Shown piece after piece: positions 42,350 to 54,954 of a stretch of DNA of 64,000 nucleotides; position 1 is the first letter of the stretch; each line of letters begins with the position of its first letter. The notes under the pieces were generated by a model. The model saw nothing but the letters and a program-made list of their open reading frames with translations, was not told where the DNA came from and searched no databases. The stretch comes from Impatiens glandulifera. Its lineage: Eukaryota > Streptophyta > Magnoliopsida > Ericales > Balsaminaceae. The position numbers and the translations under genes are program-made. Location of the stretch: positions 38,130,840 through 38,194,839 of the forward strand of contig NC_061869.1 in the NCBI RefSeq assembly GCF_907164915.1, given 5' to 3'.

Positions 42350-45300
42350 ATGTTGGAAGGTCAAAATTTTAATGGATTGCCTGATCTAAATAATGATAAC
42401 AACCATGACCATTATGATCTTCCTGAGCGGTTTTACCACAAACTTGGTGAAGGGTCGAACATGTCCATCGACAGTTTTGCTAACTTGCAGATGGCCAACT
42501 TTGGGGGTTCTGCTGCAATGTCAGTAGATAATAGTAGTGTTGGGTCAAATGGTTCAAATACCCGCATGTTAAACCACCAAGGATTGAAACGTGTAAAAAA
42601 CTATACTGTTGCACAGAGTGTTAATCGCGGTAAAGTCTCTCATGCCCTAAGTGATGATGCCCTAGCCCAAGCTTTAATGGATCCTCGTTTCCCTACTGAG
42701 GGACTTCAAAATTTTGAAGAATGGACAATAGACTTGAGGATGCTGAATATAGGATCAGCTTTTGCACAGGGAGCTTTTGGGAAGCTGTATAAAGGAACTT
42801 ACGACGGTGAAGATGTTGCTATTAAGCTTTTGGAGAAGCCAAATAGTAATATAGAGACAGCGCAGTTTATGGAACAGCAGTTTCAGCAGGAGGTTATGAT
42901 GCTGGCTACTTTAAAGCATCCGAATATTGTTCGTTTTATTGGGGCATGTCGTAAGCCAATGGTGTGGTGCATTGTAACTGAATATGCGAAAGGAGGTTCA
43001 GTTCGGCAGTTCTTAACAAAGAGACAGAATCGATCAGTGCCTTTGAAGGTGGCGGTTAAGCAGGCTTTGGATGTTGCTAGGGGAATGGCGTATGTGCATG
43101 GACTTGGATTGATCCATAGAGATCTGAAATCTGACAATCTTCTGATTTCTTCTGACAAATCGATCAAGATTGCAGATTTCGGTGTTGCTCGAATCGAGGT
43201 GCAAACTGAAGGAATGACACCTGAAACTGGGACATACCGTTGGATGGCCCCGTAAGTCTTCTAAATTCTCTAAACTGAAATCTATATATGGTTGAAAGGT
43301 TTTTATACACATCTTATTAGAATGTTTAGCAGTTAGATTTCAATCTTGTGTATATTCTAGCTTGAGATAGTATTTTGAGGTCATTAAATGATCATCTTGC
43401 ACAAAATATGCATGTTAGGAGTACGTTATAAGGTGCAACTATGTTGGGTCTTTATGGTATTATTATTCATTTGTAAACAGTTTTGTTTCTGTTTCTATCT
43501 TTTAAATGTTTGGAAACGAAATTTAATATGACACAGAAACAAAACAAAACAAAAAACTTCATTCCGATCTTCTTCTAGTTTTGTTCTTTGTTTCCATCTT
43601 TCGAAATGTTTGGAAACAAAATTATTATCTGGAAACACTTCTGTTAGTTTTGTTTGATGAGTTCCTCATGCCTACACTAGCCAAACCCCATTCCTAACAT
43701 CCTCCCTTCATGTTAATTCCCATATGCCCTACTTTTGTGCCAAGCTTTTTATACAAAACAAGTACCGTTTTGAACTGTTAATTAGATTAACACCTAATTA
43801 AGTTACATAATTATTGTTGTTCATTTTTATTTAGTCCATTAGGATAAATATCTTAGTCAAGTTGATAATATTTAGTATATTACAGTTTTATTTGAATGTT
43901 AATATCTATTAATGTATGCATACATTGAACATTAAGGAAAATTGTTCAAGTCTCTTTTATTTCTTTATTTTGGTTTGATATCCTTCTTTGAAATCTCAAC
44001 ACTAGATTTTGATTGCTATCATTTATATGAGAGCTAGAATCTTCTCCTCCTCGAATATTTTATTAACATGTGAAGAAAACTCGCCATCAACGATTTCATC
44101 TTCCTAGAACGAGTCTTCACATAATAAGTTTCTAAAGGTTCATCCACGTCTCGCCCTGGTGAAACAACAAACGACTACTCAGGCACCCTCTATCTTCATC
44201 ATCATCAGCCACAATCCAATTCTTCATTGTCGTTTGAATTCCACATTTATCGCTCATCCTTGTTTACTCCGTTGCAAATCCATTGATGATGCCCCAAAGT
44301 TCTAGACTGGACTGAAGTCGACTGCAAGATGTTGAGGCATCGCAATTAAGCCATAGCCAACCGGAAGCACAAAAGACCTTGTGTTGTGCTCCATTCTTTG
44401 TCTCCAATCAAAGAAGCAATGAAGGTTTGCATGGTAGCGACGATTGTCAACCCCACGCAGGTTTGCTGAAGGATAGAATTGGCAACTAGGGTATTGCAAC
44501 TTTGCAATTCAGTTAAATCTCTCGTATTGGAAGTTCAACGAGTTTATACCTATTTAGATTAGGGTTTGTCTTTGTATTTTATTTTATAGTGGATTGGGAA
44601 AAAGAATAAAAGTAATACAATGAGTTTCTTACTATTCTCGCGCACAAAAATTGTCTCGCATGTCTAGTACCAATGCATTTAGTTGGTCGCGAGAGTGTGG
44701 AGCCTTCTTCAATGACCACAAGGTGCCTTCTCATTTTCAAGTTCTTGTAGATATTAGACATGTGGATGGCCCAACTTTGTCTTAGTATTTTAAAGCATTG
44801 CGGGATGAACATGTTTCATGATTGTAATCAAAATGGTGCATGAACAATTTGATTACAAACTCTGATCTAGAAATCGAAGAAGATCTAACACCTGGCGTTT
44901 ATTATGTCCTATGAGTTCGATTCCAATGGTGTAAGAAGAATTATGAGGCATCGTAATATAAAGTTGTTGATAGGATCTCAATGATATACGACAACAATCT
45001 TATTAGATATGTGGATGGCCCAACTTTGTCAGATGAACATGTTTCGTGATTGTATTCAAATGACGGTGTATGAACAAAGATTCCAAACTCCGATTAATGA
45101 CTTCTAGAAACTGAAGGAGATTCAACATTATACGCTATTTTGTCTCGTGAGTTAATGATACTTAAGAACTTGCAAGAATTACGTGAGCAAGTTGAGGATT
45201 CAATTCTAAAGGTGTATGAAGGTAATTGTTCGAGCATTTGTGAATGTTCCAACACACACAATTATTTTTCAAGCGAAAAGGACAAAAACTTTATTTCATT

Positions 45301-48034
45301 ATGAGGCATCATAACATGAAGTTATTGAGACTAGATCTCAATCAAATACGACTAGAATGGTTATAAATCTTGTTGAATCATCGGTGTCGTCACACCGTGG
45401 TACATCAACAGTGAATCATATACAAGATTAAGAGCCACCATGTTCGTGGACTGATTCAACATGATAGTGGACGAACAATTTGATTTACAAACTACGATAA
45501 TGATCTATATAAACTGAAGGAGATTAAACACTAGACGCATATTGATGTCCCATGAGTTAATAATATTTAAGAACGTGGAAGAATTATGTGAGCAAGGTGA
45601 GGATTCGATTCCATTGGTGCCCTGAAGATAGTTGTTCGAGCATTTGTGAATGTTCCAACGCACACAATTGATTTTCATTGCAAAGGAAAAATGTTATTTC
45701 ATTATGAGGCTTCACAATATGAAATTGATACGTAATTGAAGTAACAACAAATCTTGTTTAATCACCAGTGTCACCAGCATGATTCTTCAAACTATGATGG
45801 AGATATACAAGATTAGAGCCAATTTGTCATGATGATGCTATCATTCTTCATGTAAAAGATTTTTTGTGACTCTTGACAATTCACATGAGACGACAATTGA
45901 AGAAATACCATTCTCTTTAGTTTAATCTTCCAAAGATGAATGAGTTTGTATTGATCTTCCTATCTTGTTTCGTAAAATTGTTGAAGTTGTTCCATGTTTT
46001 GGAAGATGTTATATTAATCGCGGAATGCAAGAGATTGACATGGTGTATCGGCCTATTCGTTTTAGTTGAGAATTGAAAAGGATGAACAACATATCCATAT
46101 ATGTCTTTGATAGAGAACATTGGAGTCATTAACATTCTAGGACTGTCAATAATTTTTTAATGTGGGTATGATTAAGTTCATTTTCCAAATATGATCTCAT
46201 CTGAATCCAAAATTGGGATAATTGGGAACATAACATAGAAGGTAAGCAATAATCTTGACTTACAATATGGTTATGTAACAAAATTTAGATGGTAAACAAT
46301 AATCTTGACTTACAATATGGTTATCTAAAACAAAATTTAGATATATGTCTTGATACCCCACCCCACTCCTACCATGTGTAGTCTCACAACTCTTTTTCTT
46401 TTCCCCTTACATACGACAAACAAATATTTTTCGACGCCATTAAATATTTTGTATTCTCACAATCTCCTTTTTCTTTTTCCTTAGATACGTCAAACACATC
46501 TTTTTTCACGTCATTAAATATGCTTTTTTTCCTCTCAAACCAAATGTGCCACAATGTGCTGACAAAGACCATTCCCTGAATTCTTCTTTTCCATTTTTTT
46601 ATTTGGAATTATCATTGCTTAGATAATTATGCTTAATAAATGAAAAGTGAGAATCTTTTCAATGATTAACAGTCAATGCGAAAATCGCATCAATTATAGG
46701 AAAAAAACCAAACTATAGTCATACAAGTCATGCCATTAGTTGGTGTGAGTTAGTTAGAAGGAGAGCAACATACATCAATGAAAATGGAAAGTACCAAAAA
46801 CACAAAAAGCTCTATATCGAGATTCTTGAAAGGATTCAGGTCAACATGGAGCATATTTTCTTAGTGGATGCATTAAGAAAGTGCTCCGCCTTTTCTCCCA
46901 TCATTATTCCACCCTATAAAGCTGGTGTCTCTTTTTCAAGCTTTGACCTGTTGATTTTCGCTTTAGTCTTTTTCCGTACTCAGGACAATATCTCATCAAT
47001 TAACTTTTTTGACGGTTTCCTCATTATTGATTCCGTCAAAAGTCAAAATCAAATTTCTCATCGACAATAGTTTTCTTCATTGTGGCTCTCCCACTCGGTT
47101 TGCATGCTAAGATCATCCTTTGGGGTCTCCCTCCCTCATGAGTTCACTGTAACTGAGTTCTCTTTTATGTGATGGTCCACTTAGTACTAATTATCACATT
47201 ATTGTTCAAGCTTCACTATAAATATTCCAAGGAATTTTGTTTCCTTTTGTTGGTGAAGGACAAAAGACTAATTAGGAATAATATAGTCCAACTAATTATG
47301 AAAAATTATATATTTAGCTTAATACTTTCACACTTATTCTCAAATCTATGTTAACAAGTTCTATGATTGACTTGGATTGACATAACAAGTTTAGGCTTGG
47401 ACACTTGCGACTCCTTTGTTTCCTGTTTCTAGTCTTTGTTTCCCACATTTTAGGTTCTTATGTTAATAAGTTCTCTGGTTTTTATTTTTTACAAAATATA
47501 ACAAATATAGATTTTTCCGGATCATAATCGAGATGAAAAGAAAAATGCATACTAAACCAGCCATTAATAACTCACTTTGTATTTAGCAGTTGGTTTTGCT
47601 TCTTTCATTTCACTTGATAAAGATTGAGATTTTGAAATATCTATTATTTAACTGGATTTCTTGTTTTATAATTGTTTCTTTGCAACTACTGCAGGGAGAT
47701 GATCCAGCACAGACCATACTCACAGAAAGTAGATGTTTATAGCTTTGGGATTGTCCTATGGGAACTCTTAACCGGGATGCAACCTTTCCAGAACATGACA
47801 GCTGTCCAGGCAGCATTTGCAGTTGTTAATAAAGGTTTTCGGCCCCATATTCCAAATGATTGCCTTCCTGTTCTTCGTGAGATCATGACCCGCTGCTGGG
47901 ATGCAGATTCGGATGTTAGACCTCCATTTTCAGATGTTGTCAAGATGCTTGAACATGCGGAGATGGAAATTTTAACAACTGTTAGGAAAGCCCGTTTCAG
48001 ATGCTGCATGAGCCAGCCGATGACCATGGATTGA
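42350..48034 (+). CDS. Raf-like MAPKKK (group C, RAF22/RAF28-like) protein kinase, two coding exons
   Basis: Coding parts are 42350-43251 and 47695-48034, joined through a GT (43252) / AG (47694) intron of 4,443 bp in codon 301; together 413 aa, the usual family length. Residues 1-125 are the regulatory N-terminus ([42 protein letters not shown]). The kinase domain spans about 130-390: Gly loop [15 protein letters not shown], Lys159 (VAIK), Glu181, HRDLKSDN (Asp258), DFG (276-278), [10 protein letters not shown], and [15 protein letters not shown]. The C-terminus is [16 protein letters not shown]. All catalytic residues are present, so it should be active as a soluble Ser/Thr kinase. Relatives act in stress and abscisic-acid signalling; that role is inference here. 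The start is chosen because MLEG is the family N-terminus and lies shortly after the leader intron. Confidence 0.95.
43252..47694 (+). other. 4.4-kb kinase intron filled with decayed repeats
   Basis: Contains degenerate duplicated blocks. TGTGGATGGCCCAACTTTGTC occurs at 44761 and 45010. CTGAAGGAGATT plus CAACATTATACGC-type sequence is at about 45112 and 45514. GTTCGAGCATTTGTGAATGT is at about 45226 and 45633. A 52-bp tandem duplication lies at 46240-46345 (AATAATCTTGACTTACAATA). The order of blocks suggests about 400-bp repeats of an unidentified inserted element. The intron borders remain consensus, so splicing is probably unaffected. Confidence 0.7.
46384..46620 (-). pseudogene. Possible LINE zf-RVT fragment in kinase intron
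   Basis: The minus-strand frame [20 protein letters not shown] resembles the C-terminal WHIW.ERN..F motif of plant LINE reverse transcriptases. It is short and followed by Lys-rich, AT-driven sequence. Opposite in orientation to the kinase. Confidence 0.4.
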
Positions 48035-48979
48035 TTTTTCGAATTGGTTTTATTTTGGATTATTATTATCATTTAGAGTACAGGAAAGTTTGGTGGTGAT
48101 GACAGCTGAATTGGGATTTTCTTTTTTATCTTTGAACTGTTATATTTTCTTTGGTTACTCTTTAAACTGGTGATGGGACTAATGGTGGTTGGTGGGAAAT
48201 AGAAGGAGATTTGATGTGTAATTAAATTATACATGAACTTCTATGGTTATGTTAAAACTTGTCATATTTGACAATCTCAAGTTTCCTAAATTCCTTTTAT
48301 TAATTGTCATATCTATCTTCTATTATTGTTTAAAGAAGTTATCTCAGGAAATCGTAATGGGGTTGTCGCATTGTCTGCTTCCTCCCCTGGTTCTGGCCTA
48401 TCTTCACCAGCCAGCTCACGACAGTGTTTCTACTCTTTCCTTGAGGTAGTATAGCCTATCCTTCAATCAATGAATTGGTTCAATGTTTCATTGATAGAAA
48501 GAAGCATAGTTGCATATTTTTCCCAACTACAATTATAGTGATGTTTGGCACAAGTAAGAACAATTTTCAGAACTATGTAGGTTATTTAGGTGGTTGTTAG
48601 GCGAGCCAGAAAAATATCCCTTAGTTGGTATTGGGTGATTACTCTCTAGTTACTTTAATTACATTGTAATGGCTTCTTCATTTTTTCAATCTTATGAAAA
48701 TGTCATTTATCAAAAAGTAAATAAAAATCTATTGGTGAGAATCTTTCTTGTATTTCTTTTTACTAGAATCTTAACCTTTCTAGTATTGATTATTCACATT
48801 TGGTCTAGTTAGCAATGATTTGTATAGTTCTTGAGGAAGGAAGATTCTTGTCGAATTGCGATTTTTCTCTTGTGTTAAAGTTATATCGTGTTTCTGTATC
48901 TCTTTCTATTATCTAATTCATAATTTTCTTTTTAAATTAGTTTGTTTAAAGTTACATGTTGAATGAAATATGTACTGCA
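48035..48979 (+). other. Kinase 3' UTR and intergenic DNA
   Basis: The 3' UTR probably runs to about 48250-48330. Beyond it the DNA is AT-rich without a convincing gene. An isolated GC-richer patch (48350-48440) has no recognisable family. Confidence 0.5.
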
Positions 48980-49400
48980 AATTTGATTAAAAAGCTCATT
49001 TTCATTATTTTAGTTGTTCAAATTTTGTATTAGGACTATTATTCTTTGTTTTAAGATGCTTTTTAAATTTGGTCATTTTTTGTTTTACTTTTCTGAATTT
49101 ATTATTTATTTTCTCAGGAAACAACTTATGTTAGATTTTGTGGGCTTACTAGTTACTATAACCTCTATAACCTCTGTATTTGATTTAAACTCTTAATTTT
49201 ATTTTTTTTGTAAGTTAATTTGTATATAGTTTAACTGTTGAAATATTTATGGCAAAATTTGGTTGATTAAAATATTTAAGAGCTAGATTTTCACTATTTT
49301 AGTGATCGGATTCTCTTGTTATATTTTAGTAGAACTATTATTTGCTCTTTAAATTTTGTCATTTGTTATTTATTCTTTCGAATTTATTATGAATTTTCTC
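48980..49400. repeat. Diverged direct repeat, about 130 bp, two copies
   Basis: 48978-49118 (GATTAAAAAGCTCATTTTCA...TATTTTCTCAGG) and 49260-49400 (GATTAAAATATTTAAGAGCT...GAATTTTCTCAAAA) share the same order of motifs. Nature unknown. Confidence 0.5.
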
Positions 49401-49714
49401 AAAAAAGAAAAAAATCAAATTACCCTCAATGAACAGCCAAGTACAACGGCGTCGTTTTGAATACATATTTTGGGAAATTTGACGAAATAACCATGATAAT
49501 GGGTCAAATTCGAAAAATGATCCACGCTTCATAAACCTTGCAAAAATGACATTTTTGGCCTGTGAAATGTCCATCTTGTCCCCGAGACGCCCCCTTACCG
49601 CGTATTACATAATACACGCATTATGTAATATGCGTATTTCAACATGCACATTTTATGTAATATGCGTATAATGAAATACGCATATTACATAAAACGCGGA
49701 TAATGTAAAACATG

Positions 49715-49890
49715 TATTTCATAGTATATAAAGCTTAATTTTCCCTCACTTTAAAAAAGTCTTTCGACTCACAATTTTCTCTCTTCAACTCTAAAAATTA
49801 TATTCCTCCATCCTGCTCCATTTGCCACGACCACGACCTCTCCGTTCGTTCAAGATCAGCAGTTGAAGACCCACGACTCTTCGTTCTCAA
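49715..49890 (+). promoter_or_regulatory. Putative MULE-3 promoter and leader
   Basis: AGTATATAAAGCTTAATTTT followed by a pyrimidine-rich leader. The same arrangement (TATATAAAG-TTTAATTTT then CCCTC) occurs at the MULE-2 left end, 7850, which supports common ancestry of the two termini. Confidence 0.5.
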
Positions 49891-50170
49891 ATGGGTATGC
49901 TCACTCACGCGTATTGTTGCTTACGTGTATTGCTCACTGAGGAGGAATTTCCTAATAGGTTTCAAGGAAATACAATGTGGCAAGAATTTCCCACAAGTTT
50001 TCTTCAATGAACATATTGGATAGGGGGCTCATATCCATTAGATGCATTGCAGCAAACTTCTGGGAAAGTTGCTGCATTGGATTTCCATAATACCCTAGCA
50101 GAAAACTCATCCTTAGTTATGGTTGACGCCATCTGCAAAAATGAACAACAGAAGTAAGTAAAAATCGTGA

Positions 50171-52336
50171 GTGAAGCAACAAAAAAAACATTACAATATG
50201 CGTATAATTATAGTTGAATTGTTTTCAATTACAACTCAAGTAATTGTTTACTTTGATGGAGAGTGGAAAATTACAGATGATGTTACTCATTTTGTTCCAA
50301 TGTTAACTAGAGGTTTGAATGTTTTCCTTAATTCTACATATGTCGAATTAGTTGATATGATCTATTTTGCTACTAATGTTGATAAATATGGATATGATTT
50401 ATTGCTTCAAACCAAGTTTAATACTCTAGGTATGAATGTCAAATTTTCTTATATAACTGATATCAAACAAGATATGGATATGAACTTCTTTTTACATGAA
50501 ACATCGATATCACTCCACCATCGCACTGTAATGTGTATCTTTAGTAGAGAATTCACTACCTAGAAATCCAACAAACCCAACTCAAGAAAGTATAGTGGTT
50601 CCAGAAATTAATGATCCTAACGTATTTCCGAAGTTTCAACGGCATTAGGTTGTCTTTTCAACTCAAAATGACATAGAAGAAGAACCCTATTTGCGTCTGA
50701 ATGAGGGAGTTGGTGATTGGATTTCTAGTAACCCATGTTTGTGTCTGAATGAGGGGGTTGATGATTGGATTCCTAGTACCCAACAGAGCAGTGCTTGGGT
50801 TGCTAGTACCCAACCAAGTTGTAGTGATTGGGTTGCTAGTAATATATCAAGTAGTGAAAATCCGATACCTGAGGCATTAAATTGCGAAATCGGATTGGAA
50901 GTCAGTACATTATTTGAGAATAAAAAATAACTTCAACTGAGGTTACATAAATATGCGATAACTAATCATTTTAAATTCAAAATGAAGAAGTTAAAAAAGA
51001 ACTTTGGTATGTGAAATATTTAGATTAGAATTGCAATTGAAGATTGCGTGTTGTGAAAATAAAATTATTGGAGATGTTTGAGATTCGGAAATTTGTAAAA
51101 GATCATACATGTTCAATTGTGACAATGCAAGAGAATGAAAGGCAAGCATCATCATGGGTTATTGGGAAATGAATAAAGAGCAAGTACATGGACCATCACC
51201 ATGATAACATGCCTAAGAAAATAATGGAAGACATTCAGAAAATTTATGGAACAAAGATGAGTTATAATAAGTTTGGAGGTCCAGGGTAAAGACTCTAATG
51301 GTGGTGCGAAGAACTGTAGATGATTCCTATGGTAAATTTCCATCATACCTATAATGTTAGAGATGAATAATTTGGGTACCATAACAGACATTCAGACGGA
51401 TAAGCTCGACCATTTTAGGTATATGTTCATGTCTAGGCGTTTCAATTAGAGGTTTCAGAAGTTGTTCCCGTCCTTTATTGTGCGTCGATGCTAGTTTTCT
51501 TAAGCACAAGGTTGAAGGTCAACTATTGGTGGTTATAGCATTAGATGCAAATGAGAAACTATATTATGTTGCTTTTGGCGTCGTTGATTAGAGAAAAATA
51601 ACTCTTAAACATATTTAATGCAAAAACTAAGAAAAATTATTAGGTTAGTCCTAAATCTCGTCTTTGTATCCGATAGACACTCAAGTATTGTCAATGCCTT
51701 GTGCTCAGCTTTTCCAAAAGTATATCACGGTGCATTCACATACCACATCAAGATTATTATAATGACCAAATTTAAAATTGATCACTGCCACGCAAAGTTT
51801 GATTTGGTTTCTCGTGCATACAACGTCTCAATGTTTAATCGGTATTTTAACAAGATCAGGGTTAGTAACCCTCGTATTGCTATCAATTTGGCAGATATTA
51901 GGATGGAGAGATGCAGGCGTGCTTTTTCCCTAGTAAATGATACAATCAAATAACAAGCAATTACGCTGAGAGCTTTAATAGTCAGAGAGAAAATGCTAGA
52001 AAGTGTCCCATAACAACCTTAGCAGACTATTTAAGATTCACAATACAAGAATGGTTTCATAATATAAGTGAAAAAACGTTCAATCACACAGAACGTTTAT
52101 CTCAAAATTATGAAAATTTCTTACGTGAGCAAGCTAAGAAGGCTAGATTATATAATGTCAATTCACTTAGCCGATTCGAGTTTTATGTGCATAACGATGA
52201 ATCTTATTTTAAAGTTGACTTTAAAGGATTGACATGTAGTTGTAGGGTATTTGATGTATCTGGTCTTCCTTGTACTCATGTTCTGGCTACTGCTCGTACC
52301 CAAAAATTAAATCCCTATGGTTTCTGCTCAATGTAA
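50171..52336 (+). pseudogene. MuDR-type MULE transposase pseudogene
   Basis: The N-terminal region (VIVYFDGEWKITDDVTHFVP, ELVDMIYFATNVDKYGYDL) matches the conserved start of MuDR-type plant transposases. Low-complexity repeats with WVAST/DWIPS follow. Then come a degraded DNA-binding region (HKYAITNHFKFKMKK), pieces of the core (VFVSDRHSSIVNAL-like SDRH motif at about 51670; RCRRAFSLVNDTI) and a SWIM zinc finger CSCRVFDVSGLPCTH at about 52230-52275. Many stops and frameshifts (for example 50563, 50647, 50930, 51033, 51953) make it dead. Confidence 0.85.
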
Positions 52337-52639
52337 CAATTGCTCATTTGTTGAATCTATATAACGAATTGCTCAGGTATTTTATGATTTCATTTGTGGC
52401 ATTTCATTAAGACAATGTTGTATGAATAATTATATTGTATGAAATTAATGTTGTTGAATAATTATATTGTATGAAATATGTGTTAATTTTTGTAGATTTT
52501 GATGCAACATAATGTTTTAAGTGTACTTCAAACAGCGACTCTTAGTGTTGAAAGGTTGGATTGAAATAACTCCAGCATATCTATTCAAATTATAGTGTTA
52601 ATTGTTGTACTGTCAAAACTACAAAAGTGACATGCTTTA

Positions 52640-53300
52640 CACATATGTATCTTAGTTTCTTTCAAGAACTACATAAGTGACATGACAATATGCGTGAGTT
52701 ATTGTAATATGCGTATTACAACAATAAATCACGCATATTATAATATGCGTATTACAACAATCACATATTGCATCAATAAATTACACATATTACAACAATA
52801 ACTCATGCATATGATAATATGCGTGAGTTATTGTAATATGCGTATTACAACAATAACTCATGTGTATTGTCTTATGCGTGAGTTATTATTGTAATACACG
52901 TATTACAATAACTCACGCATATTACAATAACTCACACGTATTGTCATATGTGTGAGTTATTGTTGTAATATGTGTATCATCAACTCACGCATATTACAAT
53001 ATCCCTCCGTTCTATATTAACCCTCTATTATATCAACTCACACATATTACAATAACCCTTTATTCTATAATATTTTCACACATCATCACCAGCTCCAACA
53101 AACCTTGATATCAAGATTTCGTATCGAATTGTCCATTGGTAGCTGGTAATGATGTGTAAAAGTCTTATAGATCATAAAATGACATAAAAAGAAGATCTCA
53201 CGCGTATTGTAATAGCTCACGCGTATTGCCTCTCTATAATTTTTTCACACATTTGAACTAGCTTTAACAAACCATGATATCAAACCTTGATTTTATATCG
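52640..53300. repeat. MULE-3 right terminal region: tandem/inverted ATATGCGTGAGTTATTGTAA units
   Basis: At least twelve units of ATTGTAATATGCGTGAGTTA or its complement alternate in both orientations from 52690 to 53060, with scattered copies to 53240. The region can fold into many small hairpins. Corresponding units stand at 49600-49715 in the left end. Confidence 0.75.
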
Positions 53301-53315
53301 GATGGTATGTTGGGT

Positions 53316-54638
53316 GTTAGGATCTAGGTCGCCGTTGGTGGACCGGGGGTTGGACCGGTTAGCGGTTCTCACTCGTAGGGTGGTGGTTAATCCTGTTAGA
53401 GATTAACACCGGGGTTTCAATACTACACAACCTGTCACAAACCCTTGAACTAGGTTCAAGCGCGGAAGAGGTTTGCTTTCAGGTTGAAGCGGTATGCTTG
53501 TATGATAGGTACAGTCGGTTTCGGATGATGAGTACTTGGAGATGGAGGGTCAGTTTCGGCAATCTGGATACTCGGTATGGTTAATGTCGATTCGGTTTGG
53601 AGCGGTATTGTTAGGTTAGTCGGTTATATAATGAAGCCGGCAGGAAGTAAATAACACAATAGATTTTATGGATGTTCGGAGATAAAACTCCTACGTCACC
53701 CCTTCCTCTCGAAACCGCGAGAAGGATATTCACTAAGGAATACAAGTACAATCCGATCGAGACTTATTTCCTGCTCGATAACACTCTTACAGTTCACACC
53801 GAAATTGTAACACACTTAGAATATAGCACTTAGGCTTTCTTAGAATAACACAGCTTTATCACTTGTAGTAAATGCTCTCAACGCTTATCTAGCTTGATGT
53901 CTCTTAATGTCCCTTAATATCCCGCATTTACTCTTCTTTAACTGCCTCCTTTTATAGGTGAAATATGCCAACGGTCATATTTCACTGCCTTGAATCTGAT
54001 TGGCTGATCAGAGATGCAGTGATTCAGTGTCTCAGACCTGCGGTCGTCTCCTCAGACCTGACGGTCAATCTCAGACCTGACGGTCAATCTCAGACCTGGT
54101 ATCCTGTTTCAGACCTACCGGTCTATAAAGCAAACCTGCCGGGTTTGTCTTTTACTCAATGTAGGCACTGTCTGTTTGGACAGTTGTCTGTACTTTGAAG
54201 ATTTCCTTTCTGGCTTATCCCGAAGTAGAAGGATCCGGTAGTACTGTTTTCTGCAGCCTACAGTCTTTCCTCAGACTTGCATGGATATGGAAGTATTCAG
54301 TCTGTTCCTTTGGTATCATTCTCAACATATACCCAAAGTGTCTTCTTGTACAGGTCGGCCACTTGACTTGGCCGAATGTCTTTTGATAGTGAAGTAACCG
54401 GACTTCTTTCGGTTATACTTGTCTTGTGGATTGATCGGCTGTTTGATGGTTCCGGTTTTGAGCTTTGGCCGATCCTTCCTTTGTTTGGTCATGCTCCGAA
54501 TACTCTTGATCGGTATGATGTTTTGACCGGTTCGGTTTCTTCAGTTGGTTCTCTTATTCATCCGGTCCGGTTCCTTGTTCCTGCATGGAAGGTTTATTTA
54601 AGTTAGGTTTATTTGAACCGGTATGAATTTATCTAACA
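53316..54638 (-). repeat. Copia B 3' LTR (in sense of the element)
   Basis: 1,323 bp, TGTTAGG...CTAACA. TATAAAA on the minus strand at 53956-53950. Contains an additional CTCAGACCTGACGGTCAAT unit (two adjacent copies, 54053-54094) compared with copy A. Confidence 0.95.
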
Positions 54639-54845
54639 ATTTCTCCCTTTTTGATTATTTTATTTAAAATTATCAAAATCATGTAAGTTTGCAACCGTAG
54701 GCCGGTTGTTTTGTTTGGCCGATTTTTGAAAAAGACTTAGAGAATTTTCGAAAAATTTTGAGGGAGGAGGTTTGGAAGAATCTCTATCTTTTATCTAACA
54801 ATTTCTCCCTTTTTGATTATTTTATTTAAAATTATCAAAACTATG
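54639..54845 (-). promoter_or_regulatory. Duplicated polypurine tract, Copia B
   Basis: ATCAAAAAGGGAGAAAT adjoining TGTTAGATAAA occurs at the LTR border and again about 162 bp upstream (54793-54840), as in copy A. Both copies keep the first LTR bases in the duplicate. Confidence 0.8.
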
Positions 54846-54954
54846 TAGAAATGTAAAATAAGGCCGGTATTCAAAAATAACTTTATATATTTATAGATAA
54901 CCGGAAAAGACAAAGCATAAATACTAAGGCAAATAAGAAAAAGAAGGATAGTCC

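Larger units (their letters stand above)
49470..53315 (+). mobile_element. MULE-3: MuDR-type element, decayed
   Basis: The left terminal region (49470-49740) shares ATAAACCTTGCAA and CTGTGAAATGTCC segments with the MULE-2 right end. It carries GTAATATGCGTATT-type units and TATATAAAGC at 49716. A MuDR-type transposase relic follows (50171-52336). The right terminal region (52680-53300) is again made of ATTACAATAACTCACGCATA units. Copia B is inserted at 53316, so the outer right end is displaced beyond the window. Confidence 0.7.

Noticed and set aside
46384..46572. Separate minus-strand gene in the kinase intron
   Set aside because: Short, Lys-rich, no start context; at best a LINE fragment, reported as such with low confidence.
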